36,250 nt of DNA from an uncultured Mucilaginibacter sp. (GTDB taxonomy: Bacteria; Bacteroidota; Bacteroidia; Sphingobacteriales; Sphingobacteriaceae), in assembly GCA_903887275.1 (NCBI GenBank), contig CAISPD010000075.1:1-36250 (forward strand), given 5' to 3'. Below, piece by piece: positions 1-8,949 of the stretch (the first letter of the stretch is position 1; the number at the start of each line of letters is the position of its first letter). The position numbers and the translations under genes were made by a program. The notes beneath the pieces were generated by a model. That model was not told the origin of the DNA. It saw only the letters and a list, made by a program, of their open reading frames with translations, and did not search any database.

Positions 1-254
1 ATGGCGTCGCGGAAAGGTATTTGAGCCAGGTAGTTCTGTGTAACTTTATTTTGTTCCTGTACCCAGGCTTTGGTATCGGTGGCCCGGTCATCTTCCAGCC
101 AACGGTAAGGATCGGGCCCCCGGGTTCCGAAATAGGTATTTACAGTATCAACTTTTTTAGTATTGGGGTAGGGTAGCGTTTTAATATTCATCTGCTGTGC
201 AAAAATTGAGCTGCCGGTAAAAATGGCCATCATCATTAAGATAGTTTTCTTCAT
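1..254 (-). CDS. Prolyl oligopeptidase (S9A family), N-terminal part only
   Basis: This gene enters the window from its 5' end and runs off the left edge, so only about 84 N-terminal codons are visible. The ATG at 254 opens a signal peptide ([20 protein letters not shown]), suggesting a periplasmic enzyme. The mature part begins with the N-terminal signature of bacterial prolyl oligopeptidases: a [15 protein letters not shown] stretch, then DPYRWLEDD, then a TKAWVQEQN helix and a YLAQIPFRD segment. Members of the family cleave short peptides after proline with a Ser-Asp-His triad in a C-terminal alpha/beta hydrolase domain, which lies outside the window. A second S9 peptidase of the DPP IV-like branch lies at 17060-19426; the two are not obvious recent duplicates. 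The family call is confident; substrate and completeness cannot be judged. Confidence 0.85.
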   Translation of the reverse strand, partial: MKKTILMMMAIFTGSSIFAQQMNIKTLPYPNTKKVDTVNTYFGTRGPDPYRWLEDDRATDTKAWVQEQNKVTQNYLAQIPFRDA

Positions 255-300
255 CGTTGTGCCGGTTAATCTAAATCTAAGATATGTTTTTTTGTTTGGG

Positions 301-349
301 CATTAGTCATTTGGCATTGGTTATTGAGGATTTGGCATTGGGTATTGGG
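301..349 (+). repeat. Degenerate heptanucleotide tandem repeat, 7 units
   Basis: Seven back-to-back heptads can be read from 301: CATTAGT, CATTTGG, CATTGGT, TATTGAG, GATTTGG, CATTGGG, TATTGGG. The first four positions hold close to N-A-T-T and the last three vary. The array lies in the 255-513 spacer, upstream of the prolyl oligopeptidase start and beyond the S41 protease terminator. The rest of that spacer shows only a TAAATTTG box on the minus strand (354-361), which fits the Bacteroidota -7 consensus but has no good -33 partner. Confidence 0.75.
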
Positions 350-466
350 CCTGCAAATTTAGGCGGAATCATTATAGATATTGTTTGGTAATAGAAGCAT
401 GTTCAATTTTAGATACATCAGGGCTGTGCCTAATTCCTGCGAATCATGTTCCGGACGTCCTTAAAC

Positions 467-494
467 CAAAAAAATCCCGCAGAGGCGGGATTTT
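467..494 (-). terminator. Rho-independent terminator of the S41 protease gene
   Basis: TCCCGC (475-480) and GCGGGA (485-490) form a perfect stem around a 4-nt loop, extended by A:T pairs on both sides. Read on the minus strand the stem is followed by a run of seven T. It lies about 20 bp past the stop of the S41 protease gene. Confidence 0.85.
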
Positions 495-513
495 GGCATT
501 TTACCTGAATATT

Positions 514-2670
514 TTATTGGGCAGTTGATGTGCCGTTGCTGCTGTATTTGCTGCCAAGATTAATAAAATCCGAAAGTACCTGACCCGCTTCGATCTTTAA
601 AAAGTCGAGGTCTTCATTTTTAGGGCGAGCCTGGCCTTTGACAATAGGTTTAAGACCAAGGGCAAGGCGTTTGTTATTGTCGCGTTCCAGGGTTTTCTGC
701 TCGTCGGCATCGCGTTCTGCTTTCAGCTGCTGTTCGTTTAATGGAACTGATTTTTCGGTATCGTGTTTCTGAAAATCTGCAATATCCTGTAACAGGTATT
801 TGTAGCTATCACTGGTGTTCATCCGTTGCTCATGCAGTTTTTTCAGTTGCGGAACAACACCCGAAAAGTCGCCAACTTTGGTATAATCGCTTTTAGCTAT
901 CACATCAAATGGCAGCGCAGAAGGTTCGGTATCCTCACCATATTTATTCAAGGGAATAAGCGATGGAAATTGTATATCTGGTGTTACACCTTTATGTTGT
1001 GTTGAGTTACCGCTGATCCGGTAAAACTTGGCAATTGTTAAATTAAGCTGACCATATTTGCTTTGACTGCCGGTATTAACGATCTTTTTACCAGCAGTGT
1101 TATTTGATGCTGTCTGCGTAAGCTTTTCAAGTGCAGAGGGTTTGATCACGCGGTCAAGGTCTATAGCGTTCTGCACGGTTCCTTTACCATAGGTTTGGGT
1201 ACCAATGATCAAAGCGCGACCATAATCCTGCATCGCACCGGCGAAAATTTCGGATGCCGAGGCGCTGAAGCGGTCAACCAGGATCGCCAATGGTCCCGAC
1301 CATGAGATCGTAGGATCGTCGTCATTGTCAACTTCTGTTTTGTCCTGCGCATCACGTACCTGAACAACTGGACCGGTTTTTATGAACAGTCCGCTCAGGT
1401 CAATGGCTTCCATCAGGGAACCGCCGCCGTTTTCGCGCAAATCAATAATAACGCCGTCTACATTGGCCTGTTTCAGTGTATCAAGGATAAGGCGTACATC
1501 ACGTGTAGTACTTTTATAATTACGATTGCCCGATTTGTAATCGTTGAAATCTATATAAAAAGCAGGTATCGATATTACACCTATCTTCAGCGTTTTACCA
1601 TTGGAAATATAGGTCTTGATCTCTTCTTTAGCCGACTGGTCTTTCAGGATAATTTTTTCGCGTACCAGTTCAACCACTTTGGGTTTTGAAGCCACGTTAC
1701 TGCCTTTTGGCAATATCTGCAAACGCACAATTGTGCCTTTGGTACCGCGGATAAGCGCAATGGCATTTTCGATGCGCCAGCCAATTACATTCTGAAATTC
1801 ACCGTCCTTACCCTGGGCAACGGCTACTATATGGTCGTCGGGCGAAAGTTCGTGACTCTTATCTGCCGGGCCTCCCGGTACAATGGTTTTAATGGTCACA
1901 TAATCATTCTCTGAGCCCAAAGTTGCACCGATACCCTCCAGCGAGCGCGACATTTCTATGTTGAAATTAGCAGCATTTGCCGGGTTGAAATAATTGGTAT
2001 GCGGATCGATAGCATTGGTAAAGGCATCCATGAAGATTTGGAAAACATCCTGGTTGTTCAGTTTATTCGACTGGTCAAGCAGATTTTGGTAACGTTTTTT
2101 AAGCGTTTCCTTATTTTTCTGCATATCGTTCCCTGTGAGTTTAAGGTTCAGCAGATCGTATTTGATACGCCCGGCCCAAACCTGGTCGCTCTCTGATTCA
2201 GAAGCAAAAAATGGCAGGCTGTCCCGGTCGAACGTAAACGTTTCGTTGGTATTAAAATCAAATTTTTTGTCGAGCTGCGCTATCGAGAACCGGATACGAT
2301 CATTGTATCTTTTCTGATAAACATTAAAAATATAAAAGATATCGTTCAGGTTTCCCTCCTTAAGGTCGGATGAAATAGCCGGGCGAAATTTGGCAAAATC
2401 CTGCAGGTCGGATGCCAGAAAATAATTATGGTTCTCGTCAAGCTGTTTGATATAACGATCAAATACCACTTTTGAGATCGAGTCGTTCAACTCAACTTTT
2501 TTATAGTTGTATTCCGATATCAGCTGTGCAACATAACGGCAAACAGTGGCCTGTTGTGCATCAGGTTGCAGGTTGTTTGAACCATCTACCTTTGTCAGCG
2601 GTCGGTCGGGCGAAGCTTTGCAGGCGAGTGCAGCTCCAATTAATAATAAAACATACAGTTTCTTAAACAT
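514..2670 (-). CDS. prc: Carboxy-terminal processing (tail-specific) protease, S41 family
   Basis: This 718-residue periplasmic serine protease resembles Prc/Tsp, which degrades proteins from their C-terminal tails. I place the start at 2670, where MFKKLYVLLLIGAALAC gives a signal peptide ending in a possible lipid-modified Cys17. The reading frame stays open 30 codons further upstream, but that extension has no signal-like or conserved sequence. An N-terminal helical tail-specific-protease domain covers roughly residues 40-240, a PDZ domain about 245-335, and the S41 core about 350-545. In SASASEIFAG the nucleophile is Ser473, and the general base is Lys496 in YGKGTVQ; their spacing is close to that of E. 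coli Prc. A charged C-terminal helical domain follows. A terminator lies just downstream, so the gene is probably monocistronic. Confidence 0.92.
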   Translation of the reverse strand: MFKKLYVLLLIGAALACKASPDRPLTKVDGSNNLQPDAQQATVCRYVAQLISEYNYKKVELNDSISKVVFDRYIKQLDENHNYFLASDLQDFAKFRPAISSDLKEGNLNDIFYIFNVYQKRYNDRIRFSIAQLDKKFDFNTNETFTFDRDSLPFFASESESDQVWAGRIKYDLLNLKLTGNDMQKNKETLKKRYQNLLDQSNKLNNQDVFQIFMDAFTNAIDPHTNYFNPANAANFNIEMSRSLEGIGATLGSENDYVTIKTIVPGGPADKSHELSPDDHIVAVAQGKDGEFQNVIGWRIENAIALIRGTKGTIVRLQILPKGSNVASKPKVVELVREKIILKDQSAKEEIKTYISNGKTLKIGVISIPAFYIDFNDYKSGNRNYKSTTRDVRLILDTLKQANVDGVIIDLRENGGGSLMEAIDLSGLFIKTGPVVQVRDAQDKTEVDNDDDPTISWSGPLAILVDRFSASASEIFAGAMQDYGRALIIGTQTYGKGTVQNAIDLDRVIKPSALEKLTQTASNNTAGKKIVNTGSQSKYGQLNLTIAKFYRISGNSTQHKGVTPDIQFPSLIPLNKYGEDTEPSALPFDVIAKSDYTKVGDFSGVVPQLKKLHEQRMNTSDSYKYLLQDIADFQKHDTEKSVPLNEQQLKAERDADEQKTLERDNNKRLALGLKPIVKGQARPKNEDLDFLKIEAGQVLSDFINLGSKYSSNGTSTAQ

Positions 2671-2838
2671 ATCCTTCACTTTCTTTAAATCCGGGTTGCA
2701 ATAGTATACCAACACTTTTTGCTTGTTATTAGTTTGTAAATAAAAAGAGACAGTGTACACTACTGCCTCCCTGTTAGGGTAACAATATTACAAATAATGT
2801 TTATTAGAATGTTATTGCGTTAATAAAGTTTAAACATT

Positions 2839-3450
2839 TTACAAATCTTTGTTCCCATCCGCAACAGAGGCGGCGTAGTGGTTTACAAATAACAATTTGT
2901 TTTGCCCTAATAACGGGATCATCTTATTAATTTCTTCAGCTTTTTCCTTCATACCTTTAACCTGTGCCAGGTCATGTGCTTCGTTCAGATCTGCCCGGGC
3001 CGATACCAGATCGCCAAGATTTTCTTTGATCGCGGCAAGGCTAACGAGGATTGCCACCGTGTGTTTGCTATCGTTTTCCTGACGCGATAGACTAATACTC
3101 TGCAAAAAATACCATTTGGCTTCCGAGTACCGGTGCATCCTGATATATAATTGAGCTAGGTCGCTAAAATTGTAACTGGCTGCATTATAAATATGCCAGC
3201 TCATATTATGCCGCGCATCTTTAATCAATGCACGCTCCCGCGACAACAGGCTAAACTCGCTTTCATCATAGATATAAGGCTTTACACTGTCGTTTGTCAA
3301 CAATAAATTGGAGCTGATGGCAGCTTTGCCCAGCGCACAAGCTTTGATAGGCGGGCCCGGCTTAAAGGTGTGTTTCTTCTTCCAAAAGAAAATTTGTGCC
3401 GAAGCCGAAAACCCGGTTATAATAAATAATAATAGCAGCGTATAACGCAT
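2839..3450 (-). CDS. Small secreted protein with TPR-like helices, function unknown
   Basis: This is a 203-residue protein I do not recognise. It starts with a clear signal peptide (MRYTLLLLFIITGFSASAQ), so it is probably periplasmic. Residues about 85-185 look like two or three helical hairpins of the tetratricopeptide type: YNFSDLAQLYIRMHRYSEA, then AKWYFLQSISLSRQ, then LVSLAAIKENLGDLVSARA, with the small/large residue spacing of TPR motifs. Such domains usually hold protein partners. It lies 168 bp upstream of the S41 protease on the same strand, but no operon link is visible. Coding is well supported by the signal peptide and the helical pattern; no function can be given. Confidence 0.7.
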   Translation of the reverse strand: MRYTLLLLFIITGFSASAQIFFWKKKHTFKPGPPIKACALGKAAISSNLLLTNDSVKPYIYDESEFSLLSRERALIKDARHNMSWHIYNAASYNFSDLAQLYIRMHRYSEAKWYFLQSISLSRQENDSKHTVAILVSLAAIKENLGDLVSARADLNEAHDLAQVKGMKEKAEEINKMIPLLGQNKLLFVNHYAASVADGNKDL

Positions 3451-3620
3451 TCGGTATTTTCTTCTGGTTAACTATTTAAAATCAATCCGGCTAAGATATT
3501 GATTTTAAAGCGATTTATAATTGCAGCTTTTAATACGTTTTGCGGCGTGTTTTGTTGTAAAGTGGGACACGATTAAGGGATTTTTCAGATAAACCGGATC
3601 ACTTAAAAGAGGATATTGTT

Positions 3621-4184
3621 TTATTTTTTGATCTCATAAACCATTTCCACCATACCGTTTTTGTAGGCCGAATGATCCTTCAGGCGAAGCGCTTGTTCTG
3701 AAACAGTTTCATCGAAAAGCCGCAGGCCATCGCCCAAAATTATCGGCACGACGGATATCCGGATTTCGTCAGCAAGTTTATACCTAAGGAAGTTTTTTAC
3801 CAGTTCCGCTCCGCCCACCACCCAAACGTTGGTATAGTTCGGTTTCAGTCTTTCATTTACCAGTGTTTCCAGATCGCCTGAAAATAGTTCAACACTATTG
3901 CGTTCAACCGCTAAGTGGCGTTGCGATAGTACGATGGTTGGCGTATCTCCATAAGCCCAGCCGTAGTTTTTGGCAAGTTCGAGCGCATGCTCATAGGTAT
4001 GTGAACCCATAACATAGCAGTCGATTTTTCTTAGAAATGCCGCTGCATCATCTTCAGTTACCGTGACCCCTTTTTCGTAGGTATCGGCCGTTTCAAACCA
4101 CGAAACGCTATTGTCTTTTTTGGCAATGATGCCATCAAGGCTGGATACAACATGGAGGGTGATTTTGGGAGCAGCGCCTGTCAT
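3621..4184 (-). CDS. Dihydrofolate reductase-like protein (RibD C-terminal family)
   Basis: This 187-residue cytosolic protein has the fold signature of the RibD C-terminal/dihydrofolate reductase-like family. The N-terminus ITLHVVSSLDGIIAKKDNSV matches the first strand and nucleotide-binding segment, and VWVVGGAELVKNFL contains the VxGGxxL NADPH-binding turn. Next comes DEIRISVVPIILGDGLRLF, the strand and loop that usually ends these domains. Relatives reduce pteridine- or flavin-precursor-like substrates with NADPH, but most stand-alone members are uncharacterised. It lies 58 bp downstream of the isoaspartyl peptidase on the same strand, so it may be co-transcribed with the cyanophycin-degrading genes. 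I see no biochemical reason for that and regard it as probably incidental. Confidence 0.82.
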   Translation of the reverse strand: MTGAAPKITLHVVSSLDGIIAKKDNSVSWFETADTYEKGVTVTEDDAAAFLRKIDCYVMGSHTYEHALELAKNYGWAYGDTPTIVLSQRHLAVERNSVELFSGDLETLVNERLKPNYTNVWVVGGAELVKNFLRYKLADEIRISVVPIILGDGLRLFDETVSEQALRLKDHSAYKNGMVEMVYEIKK

Positions 4185-4242
4185 TACTAATTCTTAAAGC
4201 AAAACATTCCAACGTTTTAGCATTATAGGCTTTCAACTAAAT

Positions 4243-5091
4243 TCAATCAAACACCTTCACTCCCTCATCATAAGCCGCCCAAACCATATAAAGGTGGGTG
4301 TCTAAATGATAAACCTCGCCTTTGGCCGATATCCCGATCACCCCTGCAAAGCCGTCAAAGGGTTTTAGCTCCGCAAGTGTTTTGGCTGTTGCCGCCTCCA
4401 GGCTCATACCGTCGCCAACCCGGGTAACAATTTTGGCCGCTACGGCGCCGCTAACAATATCTTCGCCAACACCGGTGCATGAAATACCGGCAAAGGAATC
4501 GGCATAATTGCCCGCAACAGTTGCCGAATCGCTGACACGACAAGGAATTTCAAAGCCTTTACCACCGGTGGAAGTGGCAGCTGCAATATTGCCATCAGCA
4601 TCCAGCGCTACGCAGCCAACCGTTCCGGTGCCTGAACGCAGCGCATCTGCCAGCTTTTGCTCATATTCACTGCGCCGCTGGGGCGTTTCCGGGTTATAAT
4701 AGGGATAGCCTTGTTTGTAAGCAAAATCCTGCGCACCCTGACCGCTTAAAACCCGGTCGGGCAAATGCAACAGTTTTTCAGCCACATCGATCGGGTTTTG
4801 AACGCCTTCCAGGTTGATAACACCCGAGAATGCCAGACTTTTGCCATCCATCAGCGCAGCGCTCATGCGGATTTTGCCATCGCTTTGAATCTGCGAACCG
4901 GTGCCTGCATTGAACAATTCATTATCCTCCAGCAGCCGAACAGTATAAACCACCGTTTCCAAAGCACTATGGGTTTGCAGGTATTGGTGGCCCAATTGCA
5001 CAATATCGCGCATAGCCTCCTGTTTTGCCTGCTTTACCTCTTTATTGGTGGCCGATTCACTAAAAAAACCGCCGTGTATGATTAGTTTCAT
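4243..5091 (-). CDS. iaaA: Isoaspartyl peptidase / L-asparaginase (Ntn-hydrolase)
   Basis: This 282-residue enzyme belongs to the plant-type asparaginase/isoaspartyl peptidase family. These are made as inactive precursors that cut themselves to expose a threonine nucleophile. The self-cleavage site is visible at GTGTVGCVALDADGN, giving Thr157 as the new N-terminus of the small subunit. The following AAATSTGG loop, the NAGTGSQ substrate-site segment (about residue 60) and the start LIIHGG are also typical. The family hydrolyses beta-aspartyl dipeptides, including the beta-Asp-Arg released from cyanophycin by cyanophycinase. The cyanophycinase stop lies 20 bp upstream on the same strand, so the two genes are almost certainly one operon and this enzyme probably performs the last degradation step. 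There is no signal peptide, in line with a cytosolic storage polymer. Confidence 0.93.
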   Translation of the reverse strand: MKLIIHGGFFSESATNKEVKQAKQEAMRDIVQLGHQYLQTHSALETVVYTVRLLEDNELFNAGTGSQIQSDGKIRMSAALMDGKSLAFSGVINLEGVQNPIDVAEKLLHLPDRVLSGQGAQDFAYKQGYPYYNPETPQRRSEYEQKLADALRSGTGTVGCVALDADGNIAAATSTGGKGFEIPCRVSDSATVAGNYADSFAGISCTGVGEDIVSGAVAAKIVTRVGDGMSLEAATAKTLAELKPFDGFAGVIGISAKGEVYHLDTHLYMVWAAYDEGVKVFD

Positions 5092-5111
5092 TTCTTTGCG
5101 TCCGACTAGTT

Positions 5112-6020
5112 CTACTTATCCTGCCCGCGTATAAATACGCCCTCTTCTACCTTATATACTTTTTTGATGTGAAGTTTATGTTGATGCAGATCGTATTTAT
5201 CATAGATCGACATCACGTGCAGTTTCAGGTTTTCGATAGATACCGGTGAGCCCAGTTCTACGTCGTAAATATTCGTTTCAACCATATTTTTTCCATCTAC
5301 TAAAATGATCAGGCCCGATCCTATGGCTTCCATCTGGCTGCCTTCGGTGATGAGCAATCCTGCATCTTCGCCCAAACCAATACCCAGTATGCCCGGATTG
5401 CTGGCTACTGCATACATCAGGCGCCCGATGCGGCCACGCTGTACAAAATGCGTATCTATGATCACGGAATCAATAAAACCCAGGCCGGCAGTTATCTGCA
5501 CTTCGCCTTTGATCAGTGCCTCATTGCTTTGCCCCTTATAGATCATATTAGTTGAAGCTGCCGCTGCACCGGCCGAGGTTCCTGCAATAATAAAATTCTC
5601 TTTTTGGTAGCGCTGTTTCAAAATTTGCAGGAACTCTGTTCCTCCAAAAATCGAGCTCAGGCGCAATTGATCGCCTCCGGTAAATATTACGACATCAGCC
5701 TTGCGGATTCGTTCCAGGTAATCTTTACGCTGCGCATCTTCGCGTGATTTGATGTGCAGGGTGCCCACGTTCGACAGATTAAGCTGGTTGAAAGCATTGA
5801 CATATTCAATGCCCACTAACTCGGGGATCTGGGATGCGGTGGTCACTACTTCAACTACCGAGGCCTCGTGGTTAACTGATTCCGTTATAATGCGTTTGAG
5901 TATGCCGCGGTCGAAAAATTTAAGATGATCAGGCTTGATGATATGTTCCTGCGTACTGATATTGGTGCCCAGGTCTACCGCACCGCCAATTATTATCAAT
6001 TTTCCTTTAGGACTTACCAT
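5112..6020 (-). CDS. cphB: Cyanophycinase (S51 family serine peptidase)
   Basis: This 302-residue cytosolic exopeptidase is predicted to degrade cyanophycin, a poly-aspartate backbone with arginine side chains, to beta-Asp-Arg dipeptides. The S51 nucleophile elbow is clear: IIAGTSAGAAAAS with Ser149. The N-terminus KGKLIIIGGAVD and the FTGGDQLRLSS segment (about residue 115) match cyanophycinases, and IDTHFVQRGRIGRLM (about residue 190) is the family's substrate-pocket region. Length is normal. It stands head-to-head with cphA across a 194-bp spacer and 20 bp ahead of the isoaspartyl peptidase, the next enzyme in the pathway. This context strongly supports cyanophycinase rather than another S51 peptidase such as aspartyl dipeptidase PepE, which is shorter. 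Confidence 0.95.
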   Translation of the reverse strand: MVSPKGKLIIIGGAVDLGTNISTQEHIIKPDHLKFFDRGILKRIITESVNHEASVVEVVTTASQIPELVGIEYVNAFNQLNLSNVGTLHIKSREDAQRKDYLERIRKADVVIFTGGDQLRLSSIFGGTEFLQILKQRYQKENFIIAGTSAGAAAASTNMIYKGQSNEALIKGEVQITAGLGFIDSVIIDTHFVQRGRIGRLMYAVASNPGILGIGLGEDAGLLITEGSQMEAIGSGLIILVDGKNMVETNIYDVELGSPVSIENLKLHVMSIYDKYDLHQHKLHIKKVYKVEEGVFIRGQDK

Positions 6021-6214
6021 GTGAGCTTATTTAGTCAATATGCTTAAACCGGCCCCGCGCCGATGCATGTTTGCAAATTAAAGAAAAATGACAGCATAGG
6101 CGCACATAAAACTTTAAACATAACAAGGGTTTTTAACCTAAAACTTTTAATACCATCCGAAGTTTTATAGCTTTATTCCAAATTGAAACACCCTCAAACG
6201 AAGACCCACTACCA
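6021..6214. promoter_or_regulatory. Divergent promoter region between cphB and cphA
   Basis: The 194-bp spacer separates head-to-head genes and must hold the start signals for both cyanophycin breakdown and synthesis. Only near-matches to the Bacteroidota -7 box are visible: CATGTTTG on the plus strand (around 6064) and TTAATTTG on the minus strand (around 6073-6080), which overlap or nearly overlap. No convincing -33 elements or palindromic operator were found. Confidence 0.4.
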
Positions 6215-8842
6215 ATGAAGATAGAAAATATACAAGTATTGCGTGGCCCAAACATCTGGAGTACCAACCGTAAGAAGCTGATACAGATGCGACTCGACCT
6301 GCAGGAACTGGAGCATCAACCAAGCAATACCATACCCGGATTTTTAGAAAGACTTAACAAACTGATACCATCCCTGCACGAACATCGTTGTTCGCCCGGT
6401 GTTCCTGGAGGATTTTTTCAGCGCGTTGAGGCTGGAACCTGGATGGGACACGTGGTAGAACATGTGGCTTTGGAGATACAATCGCTTGCTGGGATGGATA
6501 CCGGCTTTGGGCGTACCCGCGAAACCAAAAAGCCGGGCGTTTATAATGTAGTTTTTACCTATATAGAAGAGAAGGTTGGGGTATATGCTGCAGAAGCGGC
6601 AGTACGCATTGTTGATGCTATTATCAAAGGGGAAGATTATAACCTGCAGCCCGACCTGCAGAAAATGCGCGAAATTCGTGAAGATACCCGCCTGGGACCA
6701 AGCACCGGCTCTATTGTTGATGAGGCTATAGCCCGCGACATCCCCTGGATACGCCTGAATAACCAGTCGCTGGTACAGCTGGGCTATGGTAAGAACCAGG
6801 TACGTTTCCGCGCTACCATGACCGAAAAAACCAGCTCAATAGCGGTAGATCTAGCCAGCAATAAGGACGAAACCAAGCGCATGTTACAAGATGCGGCGAT
6901 ACCGGTTGCCAGTGGTATTACCATTTCCACTATTGCCGGTGTGGATGATGCCATTCGCAAAGTAGGTTTCCCGCTGGTATTTAAACCGCTGGATGGCAAC
7001 CATGGCAGAGGTATCTCAATCAATATCCGTACGCGTGAAGACGCCATTGCAGCTTTTGAGCACGCGGCTAAAATATCGCGCAAGGTGATTGTGGAACGCT
7101 TTATAACCGGATACGATTTTAGGGTACTGGTTATTGACAACAAAATGGTTGCTGCCGCGCTACGCGACCCGGCACACGTTGTTGGAGATGGGCAATTGAC
7201 CATACAGCAATTGATCGACAAAGAAAATACCGACCCTCGCCGTGGTTATGGACACGAAAATGTGCTGACATTGATCAGTGTCGACAGGGATACGCTCGAC
7301 CTGCTCGATAAAAAAGGGTATACGCTGGAAACCGTGCCGGCAGCAGGCGAAAAGGTGTTTGTAAAATCAACCGCCAACCTCAGCACCGGGGGCACCTCGG
7401 TTGACGTGACCGACCATGTGCACCCTCAAAACGTATTCATTTGCGAACGCATCTCCAAGATCATCGGTCTCGATATCTGCGGTATCGATATCATGGCTAA
7501 AAACCTGAGTGAGCCGCTGAATGAAACCGGTGGTGTGATTCTGGAAGTGAACGCTGCACCAGGTTTCCGGATGCATATAGCGCCAAGCGAGGGGCTGCCA
7601 CGCAATGTGGCCGGCCATGTGATCGATATGTTATACCCTCCGGGCAAATCGGCAAGGATACCTATCATTGCAGTTACGGGCACCAATGGTAAAACTACTA
7701 CCACGCGTCTTATTGCCCATATCGTTAAGAACAACGGCTTCCGTGTAGGCTTTACTACCTCTGATGGCATCTACGTGCAAAACAACATGATGACCAAAGG
7801 CGATACAACCGGACCGGTAAGTGCAGAATTCATTCTCCGCGATCCGACTGTTGAGTTTGCTGTTTTGGAAACCGCCCGTGGAGGTATTTTACGTTCTGGC
7901 CTGGGTTTTGGGCAATGCGATATAGGTGTTATTACCAATATTCAGGAAGATCACCTTGGTTTGGCTGATATCCATACACTGGAAGACCTTTCGCGTGTTA
8001 AAAGCGTGGTTACCAATGCGGTCAAAAAAGACGGGTGGGCAGTACTCAATGCTGATAACGATTATTGTGTGAAGATCGGACGCCGGGCCGAGAGCAACGT
8101 CGCCTATTTCAGTATGGACGAAAATAACCCGGTCATCAAAGCGCATTGTAAAAAAGGTGGTATAGCCTGTATCTGCGAAAATGGTTTTGTGACGATACAA
8201 AAGGGCGATTGGAAAATACGCGTTCAGCGTACCTTGCTGATACCGCTTACCTTTGGCGGTACAGTGCCTTTCATGGTACAGAATGTACTGGCAGCTACGC
8301 TTGCAACTTTCCTTTGGGGCTTTAAAACCGAGGATATCCAAACTTCTTTGCAAACCTTTATCCCATCGGCAGCGCAAACTCCGGGCCGGATGAACATTTT
8401 CGAATTCAAGGATTTCAGGTTCATGATCGACTTTGCGCATAACCCGGATGGCTTCAATGGTATCAAAGCATTTTTGAGCCATATAGATTCGCCGCTCAAG
8501 ATCGGTATCATCGCCGGGACAGGCGACCGCCGCGACGAAGATATCCGCGAACTTGGTAAAATAGCTGCCGAAATGTTTGACTACGTGATCCTTCGTCAGG
8601 AAAAGTTTTTGCGTGGCCGCACCGAAGAAAATATATTAACCCTGCTGATAGAGGGCATCCATTCGGTCGATCAAAACAAACCTTTCGAAATTGTATCAAA
8701 AGAAGTTGAAGCGATCAAATACGCGATGAGCATGGCTAAACCGGGCACCTTTATCGTTGCGCTGAGCGATGTGATCGATAATGCTATTGAAACCGTACAG
8801 GATTACCAGGAGCAGGAAAGGAACGGGACGTTTGTGGTGTAA
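6215..8842 (+). CDS. cphA: Cyanophycin synthetase (CphA1 type)
   Basis: This 875-residue enzyme adds aspartate and arginine alternately, with ATP, to a growing cyanophycin chain. The N-terminal domain begins with RGPNIWSTNRKKLIQMRLDL and contains CSPGVPGGF, GHVVEHVALEIQ and GFGRTRET, all characteristic of CphA1. The ATP-grasp domain spans about residues 210-475, with the FKPLDGNHGRG nucleotide loop at 256 and the metal/nucleotide segment ILEVNAAPGFRMH later. A Mur-ligase-like domain follows, with P-loop GTNGKTTTT at 489-497, and TNIQEDHLG and DFAHNPDGF further on. Length and domain order match full-length CphA1, so the two-step Asp then Arg reaction is expected. It is divergent from cphB and followed by its own terminator. 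I see no frameshift or missing motif. Confidence 0.96.
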   Translation: MKIENIQVLRGPNIWSTNRKKLIQMRLDLQELEHQPSNTIPGFLERLNKLIPSLHEHRCSPGVPGGFFQRVEAGTWMGHVVEHVALEIQSLAGMDTGFGRTRETKKPGVYNVVFTYIEEKVGVYAAEAAVRIVDAIIKGEDYNLQPDLQKMREIREDTRLGPSTGSIVDEAIARDIPWIRLNNQSLVQLGYGKNQVRFRATMTEKTSSIAVDLASNKDETKRMLQDAAIPVASGITISTIAGVDDAIRKVGFPLVFKPLDGNHGRGISINIRTREDAIAAFEHAAKISRKVIVERFITGYDFRVLVIDNKMVAAALRDPAHVVGDGQLTIQQLIDKENTDPRRGYGHENVLTLISVDRDTLDLLDKKGYTLETVPAAGEKVFVKSTANLSTGGTSVDVTDHVHPQNVFICERISKIIGLDICGIDIMAKNLSEPLNETGGVILEVNAAPGFRMHIAPSEGLPRNVAGHVIDMLYPPGKSARIPIIAVTGTNGKTTTTRLIAHIVKNNGFRVGFTTSDGIYVQNNMMTKGDTTGPVSAEFILRDPTVEFAVLETARGGILRSGLGFGQCDIGVITNIQEDHLGLADIHTLEDLSRVKSVVTNAVKKDGWAVLNADNDYCVKIGRRAESNVAYFSMDENNPVIKAHCKKGGIACICENGFVTIQKGDWKIRVQRTLLIPLTFGGTVPFMVQNVLAATLATFLWGFKTEDIQTSLQTFIPSAAQTPGRMNIFEFKDFRFMIDFAHNPDGFNGIKAFLSHIDSPLKIGIIAGTGDRRDEDIRELGKIAAEMFDYVILRQEKFLRGRTEENILTLLIEGIHSVDQNKPFEIVSKEVEAIKYAMSMAKPGTFIVALSDVIDNAIETVQDYQEQERNGTFVV

Positions 8843-8879
8843 TCCCTCTTAACCCACCCCGACAGCGCTTCGCTGGTCG

Positions 8880-8911
8880 ACCCTCTTTACGCCAACGTAG
8901 AGAGGGTTTTT
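8880..8911 (+). terminator. Rho-independent terminator of cphA
   Basis: ACCCTCTTTAC (8880-8890) and GTAGAGAGGGT (8897-8907) form an 11-bp stem with one G:T pair around a 6-nt loop, followed by a T run. It lies 38 bp after the cphA stop. A second small hairpin (CAGCG, CTT, CGCTG at about 8863-8875) lies just before it. Confidence 0.85.
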
Positions 8912-8949
8912 GTTTGTTTGGATTTGTAATCCGGACTAACATACGGCAA

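Noticed and set aside
2671..2760. 30-codon N-terminal extension of the S41 protease
   Set aside because: The signal peptide begins at the Met encoded at 2670; the extension would bury it behind a non-signal sequence.
7889..8482. 197-codon open frame on the minus strand inside cphA
   Set aside because: Antisense shadow of the conserved Mur-ligase-like part of cphA, without recognisable domain.
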